From contig NC_019859.2 of the NCBI RefSeq assembly GCF_002234675.1, forward strand, positions 8,769,983-8,833,982: a stretch of 64,000 bases of DNA, written 5' to 3'. Below the pieces are notes generated by a model. It had not been told where the DNA came from, did no database searches, and saw only the letters and a list, made by a program, of their open reading frames with translations. Position 1 is the first letter of the stretch. Each line of letters starts with the position of its first letter. The position numbers and the translations under genes are program-made. Shown piece by piece: positions 1-11,300 of the stretch. The DNA is from Oryzias latipes (taxonomy: Eukaryota; Chordata; Actinopteri; Beloniformes; Adrianichthyidae).

Positions 1-895
1 AATGGTGGAAGAAAAAATATGGAAAAAAGTAGATTTTCTTTGAAAGGTATTTTTAATTATTCAATTAACATTTCAGCACCTAAACTGTTACAGTTCGTTT
101 TAAATTGGATTCTAAATGATAAAAAAATAGTTTTCCAGACTGAATCTGATTATATTTGCTTAATTAAAATACATGTTTTTGTGGAAATAGTATACACACA
201 GCAGCTGACATGTATGATAGTAGCATAAAAAATATTCAAATAAATTTTATTTTGTCTTAAACCATTAAAATTTAAGGCAATGTTTAGCCGTTTCTTTGTT
301 TCATTTAATAAAGTTGTACACTTCCTCCTCTAACGGCATCGTGAGTCAAAGTGAAAGTGAAGTCAAGTTACAATGAGAAGTAGTAATTGTAGTAAAGGTG
401 ACCTTCTTGAGGACTATCACATTGTGTACTTTTATACATTTCATGCCATTTTAAGCTGCATTACATGGGTAGGGTCTAAGAAAGACACATAAATGCCATA
501 TAAATGCTATTTATGGTGTCTAAGGGGTTTAGGTGGGCGGTATTTACAGTAATCATCTATTGATGAGTTTTTCTGCCATGGAAATGACTCATGTCTGACC
601 AACTGTTATGTGGATGCTTTTAAAACGACAAAACTCATTTTTACAGTCAGTGATTCCAGTTTTTAGCTCATGTATGAAAAAGATCCTCATGCATGTAACT
701 GTAAAGCATCTCACTAAACTGCTTTTGAAGCCTAGACATAATCTTTTGCACACAAAAAATGATAAAAAAAAGCTTCTGATTTCATAGTTTTTCTAAATGC
801 AATTTGAGATTTAAAGAAGTATATTTGATAAAAGTCTATATTTAATGGCGAGAAAGTGACTTTCCTAAAAAGAATTCTGTAAAAACAAATCTTTA

Positions 896-1322
896 GAATA
901 GAATAGGGCTGCACGATATGAAGAAAACTCGCGATATGTGATATTAGTAATTAATATTGCGATAACGATATAATTTGCAGTATATAAACAATTAGCAAAA
1001 CAACCAAAAATATTATTCCCATTCCATTACAACAGCTTAAAAATTATACTACAAATAACCCTTGTTGACATAGGAGGCGAACATACAACATAATAGGGCG
1101 CCATCCGATTAGTTAACAACGTGAAGGGGTCCATCTGATTGGTCAAATGCAGAAAGGGATTCTTTCGATCCAATAAACACTTCAAGCTGCCATAAGATTG
1201 TTTGGCCACATCTAAGGTAACCATTTATTGCAAATTTGCTGTCTTTTGCGATATGCATATTGCACAGCTTGATATTGCGATAACGATAAATTTGCGGTAT
1301 ATTGTGCAGGCCTAGAATAGAA
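896..1322. mobile_element. hAT-like MITE with 8-bp target duplication
   Basis: The element spans 904-1314 (411 bp). It starts TAGGGCTGCACGATAT and ends ATATTGTGCAGGCCTA, imperfect inverted ends. It is flanked on both sides by GAATAGAA (896-903 and 1315-1322), the 8-bp duplication typical of hAT insertion. The interior is AT-rich with repeated GCGATA motifs and no transposase coding. It lies about 1 kb upstream of slc29a2. Confidence 0.85.
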
Positions 1323-1324
1323 CA

Positions 1325-1365
1325 GAAAAAACTTTATTGATCCACAAGGGGGAAATTACCTTGTT
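1325..1365. repeat. Short LINE 3'-end-like fragment
   Basis: The motif TTTATTGATCCACAAGGGGG and the following AAATTACC resemble the common fish LINE tail (tttattgatccc..aggggaaatt). It sits directly after the hAT element. Confidence 0.4.
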
Positions 1366-1697
1366 ACCATAGCTCTGTTAACAAAAAGTAAATAGATAAT
1401 TAACTTTAAAATATTAATTTATAACACAGAAGAGATTTAATCAATAAGATATTTCTGATGTAAAACTGGGAGAAGATGCAACTAACAAAGAGATTTGTTT
1501 TTCCTTAATCTCTTTTTTTTAAATGTGAAAATATGAATTACCAACTAATAATTGGTTGCATCTATTTGGGGTTTTATTTCTATGAAAATGAAGGAAAAAA
1601 AGGGGGCTTTCTCTGGTTTAAATCTTTTTTTAAGATAAACTTTCTAGATTTACTGGATCACTTTTTTTCATTCTTGAGGTTTGTTTAGAGAATTTTT

Positions 1698-2290
1698 TAG
1701 AGACCCACTCCGATCATCTTTTGATATATTGTAAAAGTCTTCCCAGTGGTCTTTTAATTATGATTATGCAGTTCTTAGCCAAAATACATAAAAAACAAAC
1801 CTGTATCGTTTTCTAGGACATAGTTTCTGCAGAGCGGCAGTGGTCTTTTAGAAATTTGCCTTTGAGTTGTGGGTAGAATGTTGGCGGAGTGAGCCGTCAT
1901 CCATCTGTTTACATTCTCTCCCACTAGCTCTACCCCTCACAACCCTGGTGCAACAAAAAAGACGAGCAGTATTGGAGCTATCCAGCAGGACAGTTTGGAT
2001 CAAAATGCTAGCTCAGATGAGGAAAAAAAAAGACATTATTTGATCTATTTGTCTGCTAGTGGATGCATCAGAATGGAGCGGGAAGCTTCTGGCCCGTATT
2101 TTCTACAAAGCAATTTCAATCTTTTCTAACATAATTTTTTTCGCCTGCTCCTGATTCATAACGATTTGAACAAAGATATATATTCAGAAGCGCAATTTTA
2201 AAATAATTATTTCTTCATAAATGCCACAATTATATGTTCACCAAAAACAAAATTTCCATTGGAACAGATCTTTAAATTTGCTTTGAGACA
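1698..2290 (+). mobile_element. MITE family A (GACCCACTC ends), near slc29a2 exon 1
   Basis: Begins AGACCCACTCCGATCATC. It shares with the copy at 49671-50252 the blocks TTTTCTAGGACATAGTTTCTG, GAGTTGTGGGT, GTGCAACAAAAA, GTGGATGCAT..GAATGGAGC and CTGCTCCTGATTCA. It has no coding capacity. Its far end lies about 80 bp before the slc29a2 start codon, so the gene's 5' untranslated region or promoter is close to or inside transposon sequence. The exact 3' boundary is unclear. Confidence 0.65.
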
Positions 2291-2373
2291 ACAGGGGGTT
2301 CAACAGGATAAAATGCTGAAGGATTTGATCTGAATGTTTCCTTTGATACAAAAAAGGAGCCAGAAGTCCCAAC

Positions 2374-5300
2374 ATGTTGAGCGAAAAAGGAGCCAGAAGT
2401 CCTCCCTGTGATCGGTAAGTGTTTGTTTCGCAGAAGCGTTCGGTCTAATTTGGGTGAAATCTTTTCTAAGTTTTCTTGTTTCCACAGAGGTCAGGCTGTT
2501 GCCATCATCTTCTTCATTCTGGGGGTGGAAACATTACTGCCCTGGAACTTCTTCATCACGGCATCAGAGGTTCCTTCATCCCCCGTCTCTCTCACTTATA
2601 TCGGTTTTGGTTTGAAACATGCTAAATGTTTACCCTGTTTTTGTTAGTATTTTAATGGACGCCTCAACAACAACAACAACAACAGCAGCAGCCGAAACGC
2701 AACAATGATGGACGCGTCAAAAGGTTACAACTATGACTGCTGGATGTCTCTGCTCTCCCAGCTGCCCCTGCTGCTCTTCACTCTGCTGAACTCTTTCATT
2801 TACCAGTGGTGAGTGCTGGAAACTGACCATGGAAAAAGTCTGAAAAGAATGTTAGTACTAAAACTTACTCAAGAGTGTTTGATGAGCTCTGTCGCCCCCT
2901 GTTGAGCACTCTTTGATATGACCTCACTAAACACCACTCTATAGTGGTACAGGAAAGTTTTATGTTATGTTATGTTATATTACCAGTACATGTGTTTGGT
3001 CCAGATCAGAACGTCCTCAGAATTCACTCAAAAAAAGTTCTTCTGTTGGTGTCGTCATCAGGGTGAAGGAGCATCTGCGCATGGCCTTCAGCATGGTCGC
3101 CATCTTCATCTTCTTCTTGCTCACTGCTGCTCTGGTCCAGGTGGACATGCAGCCGGACACTTTTTTTTCCATCACCATGACAACCATCTGGTTCATCAAC
3201 AGTAAGTTTTGTGCACGCCTCCAGAAGCTCTTTCGATTTCTATCAGATTTACCTTATTAGACTTACTGTTTTTGGTGAAATGAAAATAAGAAAATGTGTG
3301 TGTGTGTGTCTGTCCAGTGTTTGGAGCTGTTCTGCAGAGCAGTTTGTTCGGCGTCGTCAGTCAGTTCCCTCCACGCTACAGCACTCTGTTCATGAGTGGT
3401 CAGGGTCTGGCGGGGATCTTTGCTGGAATCGCCATGCTCTGCTCTATCTTCAGTACGTAGCTCCTCCTCCTCCCTTCAGTTAACTTAAACTCATGTCGTA
3501 AGTAAAGTTCACCTCCTGCCAGTTCGGTTAGCACACCCTAAACAAGGGCATTGCCACATGTTAAATATAATTTAAGGGATTTAAGATAAACAGGAACAAA
3601 AGTGTCTTTTCATGGCACTCGGATATCTCATGACACAGACAAAGGCAAACAAAGATGCACACACTCAGTGCAAATGATTTTTTTTGCGATATCATCCTAT
3701 TTATGAGATGTAAATAATATCAATTATGACATGTTGGGGGATTTGGTATTTTTTTGCTCAGAATTATCTTAATTTAGGGTTTAAAATATTGAGATGACTG
3801 TTCAGGTAAAAGCACCCTATTTACCCATTGTCTCAAATTTGATCCATACCATTTTTCCCTTTAAGAATGGAAAAATGTTAAGCAGATTCTCAATCCAAAA
3901 TACATGTATTGGGAGTCTTGATAGTTGTGACAAAACTATTTAACAACACAGAATATACATTTATAGCATTCACTAAGTGACAGAGGCAGAGAGAAGCACA
4001 GCAATGACTGATTTTGACCTTTCAACCCATGCTTAATGACACACACTACATGTCGAGTAAGTTATTATACTACTTTTACATGAAAATCATGTCAAGACCT
4101 ACCTAGTCAAGAGTGGAAGAAGTATGAAAGGACAGTTAGAACAAGTACAAACTGCACATAGATTTATTATTGACTGAACTAAATGTTTGTATACAGGTAA
4201 TCCAGATAGAACATCGGCTGCACTGGGATACTTCATCACACCGTGTTTTGCCACGCTGGTGTCTTTGGTCTGTTACATGATGCTCCCACGCCTGGTAAGG
4301 ACACTCCACTCTTCAGACACATGAAATCCATGCCACTTCACTTAAATCTACAGTTAAAAACCTATTAAAGAAACCTTTTTAAGGTGGAACTGTACCTAAT
4401 GTGCGGAACTTCTCTTTTAGGAATTTGCACGTTTTTATCTGAGTAGAAATCAATCCGATAAAGGGGAGGCAGCACAGGAGCTCATCAGCTCAGGTAAGTT
4501 TAGTTCAAGTGTCCTTTAGCTTTAAGCTTATGGTTAGGCAAGTTTTTTAGTAATATTTTTGTTGTTTCATGTTTCAAAGACCAAAAAGTATTGAGCTCTG
4601 AGAAGAAAGACTTGGAGGCCAACGGGAAGATCACGAGTCGTGGAGCAGAGAGGGAGCAGCGCGCTTCTGTCTTTGCAGTCTTTAAAAAGGTGAACATTAA
4701 TACTCAATTATTTTAAATGATTTTCATCTTAAAATGTTTTCAGCTGCACTTTAAAATATAAGAACGATTTGAATAAAACCCACAATACAAATCAATCACT
4801 AATGATTGAGAAAAAGTCAAAACAGATTTAGAGTAAACCCCTTACCTTTCTGGTAATTTAACATCTGCTTGAAAACAAAAACCCCAGTGATTTTTTTTTT
4901 TCATAGCTCAAAATAAATTCAAGCATTAAGTAGCCCACCACATCAAAGAATTGACAGATGAGTCAAACTTTTAGGGAATTAAGATGTTTTCAAACCCTTT
5001 AATGAAATCCACAAACTATTTTTTGCAATATCATCGTTTCAATCAATTATGATACTTTGGGGGATTTTGTATTTTTTTGCTCAGATCAATCTTAATTTAG
5101 GGCAAAATTTCCAAACTTTTTCTTTTAAACCCCCCTTTGGAGTAGGGGGTACTATTAAACTTTGCTGACAATTAATACATTTTCAATAAAGACAATAGTT
5201 TTTGAAAATATATATTTTATATAACTTGTGTGGTGTTTTTTTCTTATCAGCTCATCACGGTTTCTTTGTTGTTGTATGTTTCTCCGAAACACTTTTAATT

Positions 5301-8300
5301 CTTCAGCATGTCTGTTGTGTGCCTGTCAGATCTGGGTGATGGCTCTGTGTGTAACCTGGATCTTTGCCGTCACCCTCGCTGTGTTTCCAGTCATCACGGT
5401 CCGCGTTCAGACGGTCTACGTGGGTTCCAAATGGGGTGAGCCATCATGACACTGTGGTCCAGAATGGAAAAAAGTGTTATTTGTGTCCTAATTTATTAAA
5501 AGCAAGTACATAACGTAGCTGATTATCCAATGGGCTTTATTCTCCCTAAAAGTCTTGACAAACCTTTTTCTTCAAATATGAATTCTAAATCTTGTTGCAT
5601 GTAAAATTTCAGGATGAGTGGTTTGACAGTGGTGGACATGAACCCTTTAACACCGGAGATGTCGCTGCCAACAGCAAAATAACACACTCCTAAAGCTACT
5701 GAAACTCTTTTTCTGTAATTCCAATAGATTTTGGTGACACCTCTACAGCTGACTCTACTGCTGTTAGAAACCTGGGGGCTATTTTTGACAGCTGTTTTAA
5801 ATTTGACAAACAGATTGACAATATCTTCAGACCGAGCTTTTATCATGTGCATTAAAGCTAAATCTTCCCTGAGTCGCAGTGATCTAGAAACAGCCATCCA
5901 CGCTATGATCACCTCCCGGATAGACTATTGCAACTCTCTGTACTTCAGTGTCACTCAGCGATCACTGAACCGTCTCTTCATTAGTTCAAAATGCAGCAGC
6001 ACAACTGCTAACTGGAACATCCAGACGAGATTACATCACTCCAGTACTCAGTTCACTTCACTGGCTCGCTGTTAACTTTAGAATTTAGTTTAAACTTTTA
6101 TAGCTCATCATGGTCTCGCACCAATTTACTTAACTGAGCATTTAACAGTCTGCAGCCATACTAGAGTTTTATGGTCTGCAAATCAATATCTGCTTAATTT
6201 GCCCAGGTCACTGGGGTGACCGTGCTTTTTCCTTTGCCGGCCCTCAATTATGGAATTACATTTCTGCAGAACTGCGCACGAACCCCTACCATATCTGGAC
6301 CTCCGGCCTCGCCTCGGTCATAGCTCCGTCAGAGCCTCCAGCCACGCCAACTCACAAGAACCTCATCGGATCACAAAAAAATATTTTATTACTCACCCAA
6401 TCACTTACCTGTCTCCTCCTTCCGGGTTACAGCATCTGGGTCGGTCTCGTTTTTCGGATCATGACAGAACGAACTGGCCAACTTCCCGAACCAGCTGACC
6501 CGGAGGGCCTACCCCCAGCAGTCAACCAGCAGGGCATCATGTTGGGACGTCAAGCGGATGCCTTAACCCAACTGGCTTCCGCCCAGCAGGATCTTTTTCG
6601 ACGCCTAGAGGGTGTATTAGAATTAACGGGACAATTCCTTAATTCCACGGTTTCAGCTCCACTTCCTACTTCCGGTAACATCCCCACGTCTACTTCCGCC
6701 TCAGCCCCGGAAAACTACCGTCTCCAGCCGGAACCTTTTTTGGGTGACGTCGAATCCTGCGGAGGGTTCATTTTACAATGTCAACTTTTGTTTCAACAAG
6801 CTCCCAGATACCACCACACAGATCACAGTAAGATTACATGAATTGTCAATTCTCTCAGGAACAAAACTCTACAATGGGCCCAAGCTTTCTTAGCGGGCAA
6901 CCCCATCATGCACCTCCCCTTTGTACGATTTATCGAGGAGTTTCATCTAGTCTTCGAACAACCAAAAAAGCAGGAAGAAGCCACCAGACGATTACTGAGC
7001 CTCAAGCAACGTAATCGATCTGTCAGCGATCACGTGATCGACTTCCGGATTCTAGCAGTGGAGGCAGGATGGTCCGATCCAGCTCTGAGGTATCTTCTAC
7101 CAATCTCTTAATGACTCTATCAAAGACCATCTATGTACTCAACCTGAAGCTCCATCTTTCGAAGAACTTTTCTCTGCAGCACTCCGTTCCGACACCCGCC
7201 TCAGAGAACGCCATAATGAACGCAGTCTTTAGCCCCGTAAGCCATCGCCAAACCTGTCTCAGCATTCCTCCGCCACCCATGCATCTTCTTCATCCGAAAT
7301 CCCACGTAAACCTCCAGAAGAGCCAATGCAGATCGGGCATTCTAGATTATCTGCCGAAGAGCGTCAAAAACGCAGAGAGGAGCGGTTATGTTTCTACTGC
7401 GGCAACCAGGGTCATCAGGTTTCACAATGCCAACTACGTTTAAACTTTGGAGCCCCCCGCTAGACGACAGGCCGCGGGAGGGTCAGTTGGTCGTTTCCAC
7501 ACGAAAAGACTTTTTATGTATTCTTGTCAAGCTATGCTACAACTCAGAGATCACTGAATCCCTAGCCCTCATTGACTCTGAGGCCGAACAGAGTCTTATC
7601 GATCACAGCCTGGTCAAACAACTTGCTTTGCCCATTGAACCCCTTAACTCCCCCATTAAAGCTACCGGTTTGGGGGGACAACATCTCTCGCTCATCACCC
7701 ACCAACTAGCAGACGTTGTCACCAGAATCTTCAATCAGTCCTTACAACAGTGCAGCATCCCAGCCTGCCTCAAAACCTCCACCATAATTCCGGTTCTCAA
7801 AAAGCCAACAGCAGACAGTCTCAAAGACTACAGGCCAGTTTCCCTCACGCCTGTAGTCATGAAGTGTTTTGAAAGACTGATAGCAAAACACATCAAAGAT
7901 AATCTTCCACCCACCCTCTACCCGCTCCAGTTTGCCTACAAACCAAATTGCTCTACACCACTCTTCACTCTGCCCTGAGCCACCTGGACCACCCAGGGAA
8001 CTACGCAAGGCTGCTCTTTCTGGACTTCAGCTCAGCCTTTAACATCATCCCAGACATCCTGACAGAGAAACTGCTTTACCTGGGCCTTTCTTCCCCCATC
8101 TGCTCATGGATTAAAGACTTTCTGTCAGAACGACCACAATCTGTCAAACTTGGACCCCACCTTTCATCCACCATTACCATCAGCACAGGATCACCACAAG
8201 GATGTGTACTGAGCCCACTCCTCTTCACGCTCTACACATCGGATTGCACGCAGACCCACACCTGCAACACCATCATCAAATTTGCTGATGACACCGCTGT

Positions 8301-11300
8301 GGTCGGGCTGATCTCAGGGGAAGATGAGAATTTCTACAGGGATGACGTCAGCAGACTGGAAAAGTGGTGTTCAGGAAACAACCTCCACCTGAACACCACC
8401 AAGACCAAAGAAATAATCCTGGACTTCAAGAAGAGGACAGTGGACCCACCCCCACTTTATATAAATGGGGTCAGCGTGGACAGGGTCCACTCTATCCGCT
8501 ACCTAGGTGTGCTGATCACAGAGGACCTCTCCTGGACTGCAAACACCACTGCGGCAGTAGGGAAGGCCCAGCAGCGTCTCCACTTTCTGAGAATACTCAG
8601 GAGGAACAACCTTGAGAAGAAGCTGCTCGTGACCTTGTACAGAGCCACCATCGAGAGTATCCTCACGTACTGCATCACAGCCTGGTATGCAGGATGCTCG
8701 GCCGCAGACAGTAAGGCGCTGCAGAGGGGGATCAACACGGCCCAGAAAATCACAGGCTCCCCCCTGCCCAGCCTAGAGGACATTGCTAGCCTTCGCTACA
8801 CGAGCAGAGCCAGGCAAATCATCAAGGACAGATTTTTCTGGCCATCTATGGACAAAGACGCATGGGAGTATGTCGCCGCCTGCGCCACTTGCGCACACTC
8901 TAAATCTTCAAATTCTCCCCCTTCTGGTTTTCTGCATCCTCTGCCCACACCTAATCACCCCTGGTCTCACATTGCTGAGATTTTGTCACCGGTCTTTCCC
9001 CCGGGGGGGCAAGTACAGTTATATTGACCGTCATTGACCGTTTTTCAAAAGCTGTTCATTTCATACTCCTTCCTCAGCTGGCTACAGCCACAGAAACATC
9101 CGACATCTTGGTCCATCATGTATTCCGTCATCATGGGATTGCCTCAGGAACTTCATGCCACGAGTCACCTGAGTCAGACGCTACCTCGAGCAGCAGCTAC
9201 CCTCCTGAATCCTCACAGGAAATCACTCCTTCAAAATCTGCAGCCGTGCCGCTCGCCAAGAACTCCAGTCACGCCACTCGCCAAGATCTCCAGCCGCGCC
9301 AAGAACCCTTACCACATCTGGACCTCCGGCCTCGCCTCGGTCATAGCTCCGTCAGAGCCTCCAGGCAATCCAACTCACAAGAACCTCATCGGATCAGAAA
9401 TAAATCTTCATTACTCACCTAATCACTTACCTGTCTCCTCCTTCTGGGTTACAGCATCTGGGTCGGTCTCGTTTTCGGATCATGACACTCTGTCTTCCTT
9501 TTATTCTGAAGCACTTTGGTACCCTGAATGTGTTCAATATAAATAATCACGAACGCTGAAATCAGGATTGATTTTAAGGCTCTTTTGATTGTTTATTAAT
9601 GTTTTTATGGTCTTGAGCCTTCATATACGTACATCTGATATGATTTTAATGTGTGACCCTTTGCTGACCCTGAGGTTCCTTTGGTGTCTGAAGTTATTCC
9701 TAAAGTCTGAACCAAAACTAACAGGGAGGCTTCATTGAGTTATGAACTTCAACTTTTTCTTTTTCTAAGAAAGTCTGTTTTGCTTTTCATTTTTAAGTTT
9801 GTTTTTTATTCTGTAAGCACTTTGTGTTATTAAGGTATGAAAAATGCGTTATTGATCAAGTTTGATTTGATTTGAAGCATTTGATTTTGGAGGGGAATGT
9901 TTGTCAGCATTCACATTTTTATGACATTTTTGAGGATTCACTTGTTATCCCTCTGTGTCCTACAGCTGATGTGTTCACCTGTGTTTGCTGCTTCATTGTT
10001 TTTTACATCATGGATCTTCTGGGTCGTGGCGCTCCATCTCTCAAACAGTGGGTGAGTCTGTAGGAAATGATCAAAGTTTGATTTTTAAAACTCATCTCTA
10101 ACACTTTGAAAATGTTTGCAGCCATCAAAGGAGAGCAGCCTGTTTCCCATCGTCGTCTTCCTCCGTGTGATCTTCATCCCTATGCTCATGATGTGCAATA
10201 TCAAGGACTCCAAGCTGCCCATCTTCTTCAGGCACGACTCTGCCTTTGTGGTCATCATGGCTCTGTTCTCCTTCACCAACGGATACTTGGCGTGTCTATG
10301 CATGTCCTACGCTCCACAGTGAGTTTTTTATTTTTATTTACTCTGAACAAATTCATACTTAATTACAGACTGGCTTTTATTTAGTGAAACGTTTTTGGAA
10401 ATCTTAAAACTATGCAGCTTACACAGCATCACTATCAAATAGAATGACTTTATCTTGGACAACCTTTGCACTGACTTTGCACCTGGCTCCCGTCTTACCA
10501 AACTGGCATTCACTGACAATTTGAATCTGGCTCAGGGCTTTATAGAGATCCAGTCTTGAATTAATTGCTGCACTAAAATCTAAAAACCCCAAGAAAGAAA
10601 ATCTACCTGCACCTGGAGAACTGACACATTTAAACAGTAAGTGACATTGCAGGCCTGGAGAAAAACAAGCTTCCAATAAACCATCAGTTATTTCAAAGCC
10701 AACATAAATTATGCAATAAAAATGCTAAAAAATACCAGGAATTCATGTTCACCTGTAAAAATAAAAAATATACCTCCTATCCACAATTGTTTATTTAAAT
10801 AACTCTTAAAGGCCAATTTCCACTTTGTATTGCAAGACTTGACCTTGACCTGACCAGGTCAGGAACAAAACTGTTACTCAGCAGTCTTGCATCTACACCA
10901 GAGGATTAGGTTTCTACCATTAGATGTTTTCACCCATCTACCGTATTTTCCATTTTACAGGGCGCACCGGGTATTGAATGGTCTATTTTCAAACTTCTGT
11001 AATTTGTGAGATCCATCAAACTAAAATGCACATTGAGACACAAGAGTCAGAGATAAGTCAGTCAGACTTTATTGACTGCATTCACACCAAAACATCCAAC
11101 TTTATTTGCAACACGTAAAACAGACTGATGCCACTAAAGCAAACATTACTTAACTACAGCCCTTCTCACACAAGCTCAGTTCCTCTACCAAAGGCCTGGG
11201 AGCTTGAGGCTCCTGCAGTATCTTAGCTGTTCCTAGCACTGCGCTTTTCTGTACTGAGAGGTCTGAGGTCTTTCCAGGTATCTGTTGTGGCCACTCCTCC

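Larger units (their letters stand above)
1..2373. other. Upstream flank of slc29a2, no gene seen
   Basis: AT-rich. Apart from the hAT-like MITE, a short LINE tail and the family A MITE, I see nothing that looks coding; the short frames here lack splice context or family resemblance. Confidence 0.6.

Noticed and set aside
2888..2905. CGCCCCCTGTTGAG as a CTCF site in slc29a2 intron 3
   Set aside because: Only the inner half fits the core; too weak to list beside the exact match at 38143.
7948..9027. 359-aa frame as a functional host gene
   Set aside because: It is LINE reverse transcriptase joined to gypsy integrase within a decayed element, with a frameshift and missing domains.
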